Translations under genes and position numbers: made by a program
Source: Erinaceus europaeus
Taxonomy: Eukaryota > Chordata > Mammalia > Eulipotyphla > Erinaceidae
Direction: 5' to 3'
Assembly: GCF_950295315.1 (NCBI RefSeq)
Contig: NC_080177.1
Span: 83,687,094-83,751,093 of the forward strand
Length of the DNA stretch: 64,000 nt
Part shown: positions 1 to 11,130 of the stretch, one piece after another
Layout: every line of letters begins with the position of its first letter
Position numbering within the stretch: the first letter of the stretch is position 1
Notes under the pieces: model-generated
What the model was told of the DNA's origin: nothing
Databases searched by the model: none
Seen by the model: the letters and a program-made list of their open reading frames with translations, nothing else

Positions 1-959
1 TTAAACACACAGGACTTCAGTTAAACTTACAGTTCTTTAACTGGCCAAAGATTTAGTATTTCTACTATTGGCTTTTCTTCACCTTTTGTTATGGTGCTAT
101 TTGATTGTATTTATGAATGTGACCTTATATCCTGTCCCAGCAGTAGAAAGTAAGATACATTGGACTCTCAAACAAACATACAATAGCAGACAGTCCTGTT
201 TAAAGATTAATAAGTGATCTCACTAGCACTTCAACTGCCTAAGGCCTGAAAATATCTTCCCTGTGGGACTTAATAAGCAGTCCCTGAGGGACAATAAGCC
301 AAGAGCTCCAGCCAGATCTGAACGTACCTATCACTGGTCTGATTGCGCTTTGTGCAAGACATGCTTCTCCTTAAGATCATCTAATTCACTGCTGGTTCAC
401 AGCATCCATTACTCCAAGCACAAGGATAGAAGTAAATAAAACTTGTAAAAGATACACTGTAAAGCGAATTCATCCCATCCTCTCTTTCCGATCTATCCAC
501 CTCCCCAAACCGCATACCACTCTAGAGATTCGATTTTCGCGCCTCTTAATTTCTCTCTATGAAAAACAGCACGTGTCTAACGGTGTTCCACCTTTGTCAG
601 TCTAGGCCACACCAAAAACACTCAGGCAACACATTCCAAGGTTTCTGAGCCAAACTGAAGCATTTTTGGTTTAATTGGGGGGGAGGGGGTATATAAGCTC
701 TTTTCTATGAAAATTCCAGAAAAGGGGGAGCCAGTTGACAGAATTTAGAAATGTGCTCTTAGCCTACTCCCTCCCCTCCACACTGAAGCACCCTAACTAG
801 AAACAACAGTCTCAATGTTTGACTCCCCTTTTTCAACCTCTGGTCTCCAGATTCCTCCTGGAATAGAAGCTGCGATGTGTCAGGTGACAGAAAAAGGCCG
901 CAGAACCCTTCCTGTTGACATCAGCATGCCTGAGTCATATGAAGCAGCTGAAGTGTTTG
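1..959. other. No recognisable feature (single-copy-like)
   Basis: I see no repeat family, long open frame or RNA gene here. A short G run (about 678-690) and AT-rich sequence are the only local structure. Confidence 0.5.
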
Positions 960-984
960 ACTAGCTAGAATTTCTTTCTTTTTT

Positions 985-1135
985 AACGTCTCAGTAGATT
1001 TTATTTTTGAGTATTTTATCTGATCTTTGTATCGGAGCACTGCTCACCTGAGGCATACGGTGATACAGACGATTAAATCTGGGAGCATCAGGCCTGAAAT
1101 CTTTTGAAAAGCCGCTCTGCTATCTCCCCAGCCCT
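985..1135 (-). mobile_element. S4 tRNA-derived SINE, diverged
   Basis: Reverse-complement S4 features are present: a GGCTGGGGAGATAGCA-like head at the right, a TTCAGGCCTGATGCT middle and CAGGTGAGCAGTGCTC near the 3' end. It lies inside the 960-1676 insertion. Confidence 0.65.
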
Positions 1136-1462
1136 TCAGTAGATTCTTAAAATCTAAGCTAGTCGCCATATTTCACCAGGCTCAAGATAATAGCCAAGAA
1201 ATCTTGTTCAACTGAGTAACAAGCGTCTTCTATTCCGAGTGAACTCTGAGCTCTGAGCATTTTGAATTTCTAGCCAAGTTCTAGGTGATGTCAACACAGC
1301 TGTGGGGTGGGGGGGACTCACTTTGGTTATACATATTGAAATCACCTTAGGGAGGGATGCAAAACATATTACCTGATTCAGAGCCCCTGAGATTCTCCTT
1401 TAATTGGCCAAGGGGACACATTTGGGTATTTGGATTATTTTATTTTATGAGGCATTTGGATA

Positions 1463-1660
1463 TTTTAATTTTTTATTGATTTAATAATGACTGACAAGAC
1501 CATAGGATAAGAGGGGTATGATTCCACACCATTCCCACCATCAGAACTCTGTACCCCCTACCCCCTGCATTGGAAGGTTCCCTGTTCTTTATCCCTCTGG
1601 GAGCATGAACCCAAGATCGTTATGGGGTACAGAAGGTGGGAGGTCTGGCTTCTGTAATTA
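1463..1660 (-). mobile_element. Family A fragment A1 (3' end)
   Basis: It matches the last ~200 bp of other family A copies on the opposite strand: ACCATAGGATAAGAGGGG, GGGAGCATGAACCCA and GAAGGTGGGAGGTCTGGCTTC. The 5' truncation falls next to the TSD. Confidence 0.8.
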
Positions 1661-1676
1661 ACTAGCTAGAATTTCT

Positions 1677-1970
1677 TTTTTCTTTTTTTTTCCTAAAATA
1701 TTTATTTATTCCTTTTGTTGCCCTTGTTTTTTTTTTTTAATTGTTGTAGTTATTGATGTCATTGTTGTTGGATAGGACAGAGAGAAATGGAGAGAGAAGG
1801 GGAAGACAGAGAGGGGGAGAGAAAGACAGACACCTGCAGACCAGCTTCACACCCTGTGAAGTGACTGCCCTGCAGGTGGGGAGCCAGGGGCTCAAACCAG
1901 GATCCTAACCCTGGTCCTTGCACTTTGTTCCACGTGTGCTTAACCCACTGTGCTTAACCTGACTCCCATC
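1677..1970 (-). mobile_element. S1 tRNA-derived SINE
   Basis: Minus-strand S1 with a T-rich left end (its A-rich tail), a CCTTTTGTTGCCCTTG tail module and the tRNA head at the right. The TSD agctagaatttct lies at 1664-1676 and 1971-1983, the same target used by the insertion on its left. Confidence 0.9.
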
Positions 1971-2429
1971 AGCTAGAATTTCTAATAGTACTGATGTGAA
2001 TATACTTCTGTGTGTGAAATCCTGTCTGGCCACAGAGGAATAAGCATCACAAACACAGGCAAGTGTGCCTATGAGCTTCTGTCTTTACTTGGGCAGCACT
2101 GATGAGAAACAGTCACATTTCATTATCCTCATGAGGGAGAAGGAATGGGAAAAGGCCAGATGAAAAGGAACAGATAAAACTTAGAGACAAACACAGCCAT
2201 TCAAACTGACCAAACTCCGGGCGCTGCATGTTGGGATTAGCCTCTGTGGGGGCCACAGTCATGGATAGAGTCTTCCCGTCAGGTTACTGTGCGAGTGAGG
2301 AACCTTTAAACGAGTCCCGAGAAGAAAATGGCAATTGTCTCAGGTGAACCTCAGCTGGACTGAGTTTCCAATCAACGTAGGGTTTCTGATTTACACATGC
2401 ATTTGCTTCAACAATAAAAGCAGCGAAGT

Positions 2430-2713
2430 GGGAGTCAGTTAGGCCTGAGCGCAGGTGGGTTAAGCGCAGGTGGTGCAAAGCACAAGGACCAGCGTAAGGA
2501 TCCCAGTTCGAGCCTCTGGTTCCCCACCTGCAGGAGAGTCACTTCACAGGCTGTAAAGCAGGTCAGCAGGTGTCTATCTTTCTCTCCCCCTCTCTGTCTT
2601 TCCCTCCTCTCTCCATTTCTCTCCATCTTATCCAACAGCAATAGTAACTACAATAATAAAAAGAAATAAGGGCAACAAAAGGTAATAAACAAATAAATAA
2701 GAATTTTTTTTAA
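2430..2713 (+). mobile_element. S1 tRNA-derived SINE
   Basis: Complete S1 with head, GTTCGAGCC B box, CCCCACCTGCAG core and a GGGCAACAAAAGG tail. The TSD aaagcagYgaagt is imperfect by one transition. Confidence 0.9.
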
Positions 2714-2729
2714 AAAAGCAGTGAAGTAA

Positions 2730-3215
2730 TTTGCTGTGTTAGTCATCATCTAATCGTCTTTAGTATGCTTGAATGTGGCATCTTCTTTTTTGTTGTTCTA
2801 TTGTATGCAGAGCTATTTTGAAATTTCCAATATGCTTTAGATCAAGTAGAATTTTCTTCCAAATAATTTCATTTTATAGTTACCAAAAAGAGGAAACATC
2901 AGAGAAAGTATGAGTTAGGCAGATTCCTAATGAATAACTATTGTTACAAAGATTATAATTTACCTTTAGAAATGCTGGTTCCCAGCAATCACTCGTGACA
3001 CACTGTCGAGTTGCTGTTGATTACATGACCTGTCAATCAAACTGAGCCATGTTATGAATCAACACATTCTCTCCTGAATAGACTGAAGCAGAAACAATGA
3101 GTTTTCCTTAGCAAATAATTTTTAAAAGAGTTGTACCACTTTGTGTGAGCTATACAACAATAACAATAATAATATTTTATTTCCAGTTTAATATTTTGAG
3201 CTCATGAGAGGTATA
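2730..3215. other. No recognisable feature
   Basis: AT-rich single-copy-like sequence; nothing identifiable on either strand. Confidence 0.45.
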
Positions 3216-3228
3216 AAGATAAAATGAG

Positions 3229-3526
3229 TTTGTTCCAGCCCCCGGATCCCCACCTGCGGGGGAGTCGCTTCACAGGCGGTGAAGCAGGTCTGCAGGTGTC
3301 TGTCTTTCCCTCCCCCTCTCTGTCTTCCCCTCCTCTCTTCATTTCTCTCTGTCCTATCCAACAACAATGACATCAATAACAACAACAATAATAACTACAA
3401 TGATAAAACAATAAGGGCAACAAAAGGGGAAAAAATAAAATAGCCTCCAGAAGCAGTGGATTCATGGTGCAAGCACCAAGCCCCAGCAATAACCCTGGAG
3501 GCCAAAAATAAGTAAATAAATAAATA
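3229..3526 (+). mobile_element. S1 SINE, 5'-truncated, with 3' module
   Basis: It lacks the tRNA head and begins near the CCCCACCTGCGG core. The extended 3' module (AGCAGTGGATTCATGG...AACCCTGGAGGCC) is present. The TSD ataaaatgag lies at 3219-3228 and 3527-3536. Confidence 0.9.
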
Positions 3527-3536
3527 ATAAAATGAG

Positions 3537-5004
3537 AAGAAATACTTGATAGGAGAGGAATGTGTTTTTCTAATTAGCACTTTCATCACTAGGAGAGCGT
3601 TCCTTCAGACTTCTAAAGTCCAGCCTGCCCTGAGCGCAGCAGAAATGAAGACACTGAGAAGATTCTGGGTGGGGAGGGGCTTTCTGGTTTGCCACCTGGG
3701 TGTGAGGTGACGATATATATAGACCTTTGGTGGTGAGAAAGGTGTGAAACTATACTTCCATTAACTTATGACCCTGTAAATCAGTATTATTTCAGTATGT
3801 CGGGGGAAGAATGGTTTGTTTCAGATTCCTTAACTGCTTAGCTTTTAGTTGTGAACATACTTATTTTTTCGTCTAAGTATTGAATGTTTCAAATTTGTAA
3901 ACTGATTAAATCCTGAAAAAAAATTATTTCCATGAGCTAAATTTTGGGACTTGTTTTGGAGAATAGATACCTTTAGCAGGCAGAGTAGCAGAATAAAATA
4001 TCTAAAAGACTGTCAAGTAGAGACAAAATTAATAAATACAGGGGCCAAGCGATGGGATTTGAAAGGAGCATCTGCTGTGTCTGGGCAAGAATTTTCTAAT
4101 CATTCTCCTAATCCCATATGCAGTGGGCTTCCCTTAAAAGCTGTGAAATCTTTAACCCTGCACATATTTAAGCATTAGCTAAATAATGATCCATCTGGCA
4201 TGTTGACAAAAGTTCTTGGATTGGAAAAAAAGGTTAAACTAGAAGCCCTCAAAATATCTTCTACTCCAAGAATCCATAATTAAACATTCTCTACTTAATG
4301 GACCATTTGTTATCTCCAGGGGTTGATAACTTATGGTGCATGTCTCCATGCTGTCTCCCTGCCAGGTCAAGAAACTAAATTAACTTTAAGCGAGTACCAC
4401 CTGCAATTAAGAAAAGGGGAGAGATATGTCATAGTGACTTAGAGTCTGGACTCTCTGAATATTCATTGTTATAGCTAGCAAAACTTTATAGTGTATTTTT
4501 AGCACATCATGATTCTAACTATGATAAAAAAAAAAACAAGAGAAGCCTTGATATTTTCCAAACTAAAATAGAAAAGATTTTTTAAAATGCATGTTAACAT
4601 TCTGAATATTAAAGTATATCGCTGACCATATCACAAACAGATTTGAAAATCTCTTGCTACAACATCCACAGATTAAGAATTGCAGTCACTGGCAGGGCAC
4701 ACATATGGGGGCAAGGCCACTGTAAGCCAGTAAACTCTATTGAAATGACATATTTAGTTCCTACTCGGATCAACTGTTTTATTTATGCAACATAAGAAAG
4801 GTAAATAAATTCTGAAATCCCTAAATCATTCAGAGGTGAATGATGTTGAGCGAATAAACTGCCACACTATGTAAATACGTGGATAACTTTATAAACAGAA
4901 CTTTTCTTTTCTGTTATTTTGGCTTCCTCTTTCATTTGTGTACTGAAAGATGTTTTGTTGCTTTCACATTTTTTGTTAGGGATACTTTGACATTTCACAT
5001 TTAA
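3537..5004. other. No recognisable feature, about 1.5 kb
   Basis: No repeat family or exon-like frame is visible. The 75-codon open frame at 3951-4178 shows no motif and is probably chance. Confidence 0.45.
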
Positions 5005-5178
5005 TTAGTTTATCTATTTACTTGTTTATTTAAATAGATAGAAATAGAGAGGCAGAGAGAGAGAGAGAGAGAGAAAGAGGCCACAGCAATGAAGCTTCCT
5101 TCAATGGGGAGGAGGTTGGGCTCAAGCCCAGGGAGGGTGCCTGGGAAAGCAACACACTACTCAGGTGGACTACCTTCT
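5005..5178 (-). mobile_element. S5-type SINE, diverged
   Basis: A (GA)n run, a GAAGCTTCCTTCAATGGGG core and GGGCTCAAGCCCAGG are followed by degraded head sequence, all on the minus strand. Confidence 0.55.
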
Positions 5179-5328
5179 AGTGGTCCCAGAGGTGGCACAG
5201 TGATAAACTTTTGGACTCTCAGGCATGAGGTCCTGAGTTCGATCCCTGGCAGCACATGTACCAGAGTAACATCTGGTTCTTTCTCTCTCCTATCTTCCTC
5301 ATTAATAAATAAATAAAATCTTAAAAAA
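5179..5328 (+). mobile_element. S3 tRNA-derived SINE
   Basis: It carries a GGTGGCACAGTGATAAAC A-box region, GAGTTCGATCC B box, a CAGCACATGTACCAGAG body and an AATAAATAAATAAAATCTTAAA tail. The B-box spacing is tRNA-like. Confidence 0.88.
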
Positions 5329-5330
5329 AA

Positions 5331-6030
5331 CTTTATAGTTCTGTAGTAATAAATTAATGCAACCAGAGCATGTGTGCATGTGTGGCTCACTTGTATTCAG
5401 GTTATTAAAAATCCTAAAAATTATACCAAAGCACAATTTTTAAATCCAAATGCAAACTTTCTTTTTGTCAGACTTAAAGAACAAATGAACCAAGAGTTGT
5501 TGGGAGAAAATGAAAGAAATCAGTATCAAGATCCCATTGAAATATGGGGCTGTGTCATATGAATGGAAGGGCTGACCCTTATTTTTAATTTTTCAACTGA
5601 AGGTGCTTTTCTCAATGAAGCAGTTAAGCCCAAGTCCCGTAGGAGTCTAAAAGATGCTTGTTGCTACCTAGGCCTTCTGTATAGCATGAACCCCCAAATT
5701 TCTGATCTTTTTAAGATCAAGGGTCTCCCCTCTTGTTCACTAAACCAAGAAAACAATAACAATACCAGCAGATAAATGCAAACAGGGCTGGCACAATAGC
5801 TTACGTGCTAGTGCAGCAAGGCATACACTGACCCCCCCCCCTTATTTTTACATTTGGGGTTTAAGCACAAGAGGGAGTGATAGGTGAAAATACAGAAAAG
5901 TAGGTAGGAACTAGATTGTAATGGCATTTATTAGAAAGATGACAGAATTTTACTTTTTATGTTATTACATTTTTTTAAATTATAACTACAAAATACTTCA
6001 GGGAAAAAAGATTTGTGTACAGTGTAGCAA
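5331..6030. other. Mostly unassigned; one S5 SINE scrap
   Basis: At about 5785-5835 a GGGCTGGCACAATAGCTTACGTG string resembles an S5 head and is followed by a C run. The two short open frames at 5374-5562 and 5563-5775 show no motif I recognise. Confidence 0.4.
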
Positions 6031-6034
6031 AAGA

Positions 6035-6100
6035 GAGGATTTCATAATTTCTTACAGCTGAATAATATTCCATTGTTTATATATACACAGCTTCCGTAAT
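6035..6100 (-). mobile_element. L1 3' UTR scrap, antisense
   Basis: The string AATATTCCATTGTTTATATATACAC is typical of the antisense L1 3' region. It is too short for more than a family-level call. Confidence 0.4.
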
Positions 6101-6124
6101 GTGAAGGGATGGGTGAAAGGAAAA

Positions 6125-6385
6125 GGGAGAAAGAGAGAGAGAAGAGAAGAGAAGAGAAGAGAAGAGAAGAGAAGAGAAGAGAAGAGAAGAGAAGAGAAGA
6201 GAAAAGAAGAGAAGAGAGGAAAGGGAAAGAAAGAAAGAGAGGAAAAAAGAAAGGAGAGGAGAGGGGAAGGGAAGGGAGGGGAGGGGAAGGGCTGCTCAGT
6301 TCTGGCTTATGGTGGTGGGGAGGATTTAACTTGGGACCTCAGAGCCTCAAGCATGTGAGTTATTTTGTATGACCATATATATGCT
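6125..6385 (-). mobile_element. S4 SINE with expanded (GAGAA)n tail
   Basis: The right half reads as a minus-strand S4: GGCTGCTCAGTTCTGGCTTATGG, GGGACCTCAGAGCCTCAAGCATG. The left half (about 6139-6215) is a GAGAA pentamer array that grew in the SINE's purine-rich end. Confidence 0.75.
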
Positions 6386-6716
6386 CTACGTCAATTTTAC
6401 CCGGAGACAAGTTTTCCTAAAATTATTTTCTTTTATTCAAATGAGTGTACCCACAAGCAGTATGGTACAGTTTAGTTTAATTGTTACTTTATGAAAACAG
6501 AAGATGCTTGCCATTCTGAAACTTGCTTTCCCATTATGCACTGTTTGTTTTTTCCTTCTATCAAATGTGTACATCTGTTACAACTCCAAATGGGGCAAAG
6601 GCGGGGGGGGGGGATAAAAAAAAAAGATGTGGAGGGCAAGAAGTATGCCTTATTATACCTGCGGGCTCAGTGGGTTCATGATGATGGTACTAATAATAGT
6701 AATAATAATAATAACC

Positions 6717-6785
6717 TATGGGCTGGATGGCGGCACACCCAGTAAAGCCACATCACAGCGCGCAAGGACCAAGTCTGAACCCACC
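6717..6785 (+). mobile_element. S2 SINE head only
   Basis: GGGCTGGATGGCGGCACACC...GCGCGCAAGGACC matches the S2 head and then stops at the GC-rich patch. Confidence 0.65.
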
Positions 6786-6960
6786 TTCGGCCTCCGGCTA
6801 TTTATTGGCTCTGCGCAAAGGGGGCGTGGCGTTCAGCAGTCATAGCACGACAGGATTGGGCAGAGGTGACAGGGGCGGGACTTTAAACTGGGATGCAGAC
6901 AGGACCAGTCAAGGGCATGGCCCCCAAACTGGAGGTTCCCTCTCAGCCTACAGGGGCTCG
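6785..6960. promoter_or_regulatory. GC-rich patch with CCAAT and GC-box-like motifs
   Basis: It holds an inverted CCAAT (TTATTGGCT), GGGGGCGTGGC and GGGGCGGGAC within about 90 bp, in otherwise AT-rich DNA. This could be a retroviral LTR scrap or chance. No transcript evidence is available. Confidence 0.25.
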
Positions 6961-7104
6961 GGAAGTTTCCCCTTGGCCTTCCAAGCCTGTCTGCTGGTTT
7001 CCCATTTCACATCTAGTTGAGTTAACTTCTTCATTGTATTCAACTGACATGATTAAGCCATGGTTTATTGCCATCAGGTTTCAAACAACTTGGTCCCTGA
7101 ATAA

Positions 7105-7338
7105 TGAATCCACCACTCCTGGTGGCTATTTTTTATTTTACTTTTATTTTTTATTTTGCTTTTCTTTGATTTAATAGAAAAGGAGAGGAGATAGAAGAGA
7201 GAAGCAAAGAGAATAACCAGGCACGGCTTCACCAAGAGTGAAGCATCTTCCATGCGGGCGGGGACCAGGGGCTTGAGCCCAGGTCCTTGTACATGGAAAC
7301 ATGTGCCCACTACTGGGTGTGCTGTCACCCAGCCCCTA
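7105..7338 (-). mobile_element. S1/S2 SINE
   Basis: Minus-strand SINE with GAATCCACCACTCCTGGTGGC (3' module) at the left, GAGTGAAGCATCTTCC in the core and GGGTGTGCTGTCACCCAGCCCC (head) at the right. Confidence 0.85.
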
Positions 7339-7344
7339 TAGTTC

Positions 7345-7396
<52 letters not shown>

Positions 7397-7417
7397 CGAC
7401 GACGACGATGATGATAA
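7345..7417. repeat. (GAT)n microsatellite with (GAC) interruption
   Basis: About 24 trinucleotide units, with four GAC units at the 3' side. It follows the 5' end of a SINE. Confidence 0.95.
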
Positions 7418-7518
7418 AAGACTACAATAATTGTTCTTTGTAAGTCTTCTCGTAAGCATGCACCGCATATGGGAATATGAGATAAAGGAGAGAGGGAGAG
7501 TGGAAGAGAGACAGTAGA

Positions 7519-7558
7519 AAGTGTGAGTGTGTGAGTGTGTGTGAGTGTGTGTGTGTGT

Positions 7559-7592
<34 letters not shown>

Positions 7593-7660
7593 GTGTGTGT
7601 GTGTGTGTGTGTGAGTGTGTGTGTGTGTGTGAGTGTGTGTGAGAGTGTGTGTGTGTGTGT

Positions 7661-7721
<61 letters not shown>
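7519..7721. repeat. (GT)n microsatellite with GA interruptions
   Basis: About 200 bp of alternating GT with regular GTGAGTGT variants. Open frames of His/Thr/Leu across it are artefacts of composition. Confidence 0.97.
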
Positions 7722-7722
<1 letters not shown>

Positions 7723-7829
7723 GGGGAAACAGAAAGAAACATCAAATGGAGACTGATTTTTTTTCTCTTTTCCATACTTGCTGGGGCTTCAGTGCAGTGA
7801 GCTGACTTCTGATAAGACAAAGACTGAAA

Positions 7830-7835
<6 letters not shown>

Positions 7836-7864
<29 letters not shown>

Positions 7865-8023
7865 AGAAGAAGGAGGAGGAGGAGGAGGAGGAGGAGAGAG
7901 AGAAAAAAAAGAGGAGAGAGAGATGGAAAGGAAGAAGGAGGAGGAGGAGGAGGAGGAGGAGGAGGAGGAGGAGGAGAAGAAGAAGAAGAAGAAGAAGAAG
8001 AAGAAGAAGAAGAAGAAGAAGAA

Positions 8024-8054
<31 letters not shown>

Positions 8055-8074
8055 GAGAAGAAGAAGAAGAAGTA
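7836..8074. repeat. Polypurine tract (GA)n-(GAGGAA)n-(GAA)n
   Basis: About 240 bp of almost pure purine on the + strand, moving from GA through GAG/GGA to GAA. It joins directly to the T-rich side of a minus-strand S5 SINE. Confidence 0.95.
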
Positions 8075-8077
8075 GAA

Positions 8078-8188
8078 GAAAATATACATCTACCATGTCA
8101 AAGCTTCCTGCAGCAGGATGGAGGCCAGGCTCAAACCTGTGAAGTAGGCCTGCTATTCAGGTGAGCTATTCTGCCAGTCGGAGACAGA
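8078..8188 (-). mobile_element. S5 SINE
   Basis: Reverse S5: AAGCTTCCTGCAGCAGGATG, GGCCAGGCTCAAACC and CAGGTGAGCTATTCTG. The adjacent polypurine tract is its expanded tail. Confidence 0.75.
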
Positions 8189-8189
8189 A

Positions 8190-9060
8190 TGTGTTGATAT
8201 ACACAGAAATATTTGTGAAATGGAATCGATGAGATACAGGTTTGCAAACCCAGTCATTGCCTAACTGCTCTCTACAGTAATTATTCTAAGCTGAGCTTCT
8301 CTGGGCTCCTTTAAGAAGTGCCCTGCTGCCTGCATGAAGTGATATCTGGCTTAAGCAAATGGAAAGACTCCCTGCCTTCCCCCATGGTTTGTGGCACATG
8401 TCCAGTCACAAGTGTTCTTATGGGTTTCATTTGTGATTTGATCACTCCAAGTAGTAGACCAGCCTTGTAGTTTGACATTTCAATTTGCTTTTGGAGATTT
8501 TGCTTGAATAGAGAATGTTAATGTTAATGAATTCAATTATTTTTTTTCTATTATAATTTGTGTTTCTAAGTCTTTCTGATAGAAATTCTTCCACATCTAG
8601 CAAAAACTTGATATATTAAGCTTATTCTTTGATACTTGCCAGGAAGATTTTTAAAGTTTAACTTCTCAAATTTAAGTATTTAATTTTATTCACTGTTATT
8701 CAGAGTCTCCACTCCATCTACAGGTCATGAATAGTCTGTCATTTCACCAACTTGTATTTTTGGACTATTGCATTCCATATGCTCCCAATTCTGCTCCATT
8801 GTCAATTCTGTCCCATAGTTGCCTATGACTCTCATCCACTATGAAAGTCTGATGTCTGTTACGGCTAACATGCACAGCATTGCTTCTTCCTCAGCAGTCC
8901 TAGTGGTTACAATATGTAGACATTAACCCAGAAGATTCTGGCCGATTTTATGAATCTCACATGTTCTACATCATTTTCTTTTTCATTATTTTTAAAGTTA
9001 TATCTCATTAGGTATAAGAAAATGTCCTCTATAGTAGAAATTCTTTACCTATCAAAAGAC
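8190..9060. other. No recognisable feature
   Basis: Single-copy-like sequence without recognised repeats or exon signals. Confidence 0.45.
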
Positions 9061-9066
9061 ATTTTT

Positions 9067-9281
9067 AGGGGCCAGGCAGGAGTGCACCTGGTTAAGTACA
9101 CACAATACATTCCACACAGACCCGGGTTCAAGCCCCTGGTCCCCACGTGTAGGGAGAAAGCTTCATGAGAGGTGAAGCAGGGCTGCAGTGTCGCTTTGTC
9201 TCTCTCCCTCTCTGTCTCCCCCTCCCCTCTCAATTTCTCTCTATCTCTATCCAATAGCAAATAAATAATTTTAAAAAAAAA
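9067..9281 (+). mobile_element. S2 tRNA-derived SINE
   Basis: Head GTGCACCTGGTTAAG, B box GGTTCAAGCC, end CTATCCAATAGCAAATAAATAA. The TSD aaaagacat lies at 9054-9062 and 9284-9292. Confidence 0.92.
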
Positions 9282-9832
9282 TTAAAAGACATGTTTATGG
9301 TAAATTTGGTGTAAGTACCACATGCTAACTGGTTGTGCCACTGGAGGTCCAGTGGTAAATTTTCTAACTATTTGAGGTGCCGCTGGAGTTTTTTTTATCC
9401 TAGTTGTTAGGATAAATAAGAAACAACTAAATAAATAAGTGAATACCTTATTGTGCTGTTTCTATTATTCCTATTTCACTAATTAAACTTTAAAATTTCA
9501 GAGAAATCTTTATTTAAATATCCCAATATGCTTTTAAATGTGTGAATATCTCCTAATTCAATATATATGTATATATCTTATATTAATCACATATACAGCT
9601 ATGTTTTCATATCTTCACACCTAGAATTTTAATTTTAATTCTGACCATTTTTGCCCTTTATTATATTTCTCATTTGTATCTACGTTTCTCTCGAAGTAAT
9701 ATAGATGCAAGCAGTTTAACTTATTTAACTATTATTTGTTTATTTGGAGAGTATGAACTAGCTCTTTATTGCAAAATTCCCATGTCATTATGTTTAAGTG
9801 AATTTTTGAAATCCACATACTTGGTAACTTGA

Positions 9833-9886
<54 letters not shown>

Positions 9887-10300
9887 TTTTCTGCTATTTA
9901 ATAAACAAGTTCAATTTACTTGTAGTTTGGTGAGAAATGATTCAGTTGCTTCTATTTATCATTATCTGATCTTCTTTTCCAGCAGAACATGGCTACAAAT
10001 TCCATATATTTTAAGAAAAATCCAACAATTTCTACTAGTCCCGAATGAAAATGTCAACACATCTTCCTCTTGAATTTGGGTTTAAGGACCTAGAAGACTG
10101 TAGCTGCTGTCTTTACACTAAGCATGGCTGTGGGTTTCAATGTGAAAACTGAGAATTAGTTTACATAACTTACACATGAGATACTTAAAAATCACAAGTT
10201 GAATGCATACTTATTTTTTGAGTCTAAAGTTAATACTGAAGACTTCAACTTGGGAGTCATCAGCATCCAGATGGGACATAGATGTGTTTGTTTATCAAAA
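9282..10300. other. Unassigned, with a (GATA)n run
   Basis: AT-rich unassigned sequence holding the tetranucleotide array listed separately. Confidence 0.45.
9833..9886. repeat. (GATA)n microsatellite
   Basis: Uninterrupted GATA units over about 54 bp. Confidence 0.97.
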
Positions 10301-10304
10301 GAGA

Positions 10305-10530
10305 TCAGCCGGAAAAATTCTGATTATTACCATGCATAAGGATCTGGGTTCAAACCCTGGGCCCCCTTTGCAGGAGGGAAGCTTATCGTGATGTTGTACG
10401 TTTCTCTCTTCTTCTCTACTTTCCTCTCCCTTCTCAATTTTTCTCTGTCTTAGCCCATAAAAAGAGGGAAAAATTGGCTACCAGAAGTGACAGATGTGTC
10501 ATGCAGGCATTATTCCCCTAGCAGTAGCCC
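10305..10530 (+). mobile_element. S1 SINE, diverged, head lost
   Basis: AAGGATCTGGGTTCAAACCC, GCAGGAGGGAAGCTT and a CAGGCATTATTCCCCTAGCAGTAGCCCTGG 3' module. The terminal GG-rich tail grades into the next microsatellite. Confidence 0.65.
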
Positions 10531-10582
10531 TGGTGGTGGTGGTGGTGGTGGTGGTGGTGGTGGTGGTGGTGGTGGTGGTGGT

Positions 10583-10636
<54 letters not shown>
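10531..10636. repeat. Compound (GGT)n-(GT)n microsatellite
   Basis: About 18 GGT units pass directly into about 26 GT units at the 3' end of a SINE. Confidence 0.97.
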
Positions 10637-10638
<2 letters not shown>

Positions 10639-10639
10639 G

Positions 10640-11085
10640 ATGGGGGATGGGGAAGGGGTAGAAATTTTCTTTTGGTAAACAAAATATGTTTATTAATTCC
10701 ATTCTTACTCTAATGTTTAAAGGCCAGAGAGTTGAGGAAAACCCAAAAAGAATACCTTAATATCTCTTAAAAGAATACTCAGTAGCACAAGAAAAGAAAC
10801 GAGATATTTTAGATTAGATATTTTAGATATTTTAGTACTACTGAAAAGTTTGGCTAAATAATTTGTAAGAATGTAACACATGATTTAGCACCCTGGAATC
10901 TATTCATGATGATCATATCACCAGTCTTCGTGCACAGATAGAGAAATTAAACTCTCCATAGAGTAAAATAAGTAAAAATGATGAATATAGGCATTTGGAG
11001 AAATTTTGTCATAAAAATTAATTTTTAAAAAAGTGGTGTAGTGACTGAAGGAATATATAAAATGTATGTCAAGAGGTATACTATT
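10640..11085. other. No recognisable feature
   Basis: AT-rich; contains a short imperfect GATATTTTA repeat near 10808-10835 and nothing else. Confidence 0.45.
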
Positions 11086-11130
11086 TTTGGGGTTGGGGAG
11101 ACAGTATAATGGTTATGCAAAGAAACTTTC

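Larger units (their letters stand above)
960..1676 (-). mobile_element. Family A insertion with probable 3' transduction
   Basis: A perfect 16-bp direct repeat (actagctagaatttct at 960-975 and 1661-1676) brackets a 5'-truncated minus-strand family A piece, about 320 bp of unrelated sequence and an S4 SINE. The order fits a transcript that read through the family A 3' end into downstream DNA. It would have been polyadenylated at the SINE, whose AATAAA on the minus strand lies about 16 nt before the tail at 976-984. Confidence 0.65.

Noticed and set aside
5179..5330. tRNA gene
   Set aside because: S3 heads have A and B boxes and tRNA-like spacing, but no full cloverleaf with paired acceptor and anticodon stems, and they run into a SINE body.
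5374..5775. Two successive open frames suggesting a small gene
   Set aside because: They are in different frames, hold no motif and have no upstream signal; probably chance.
7422..8164. Long open frames of Leu/His/Ser or Arg/Glu (up to 224 codons)
   Set aside because: They are translations of (GT)n and polypurine microsatellites with no domain or start context.
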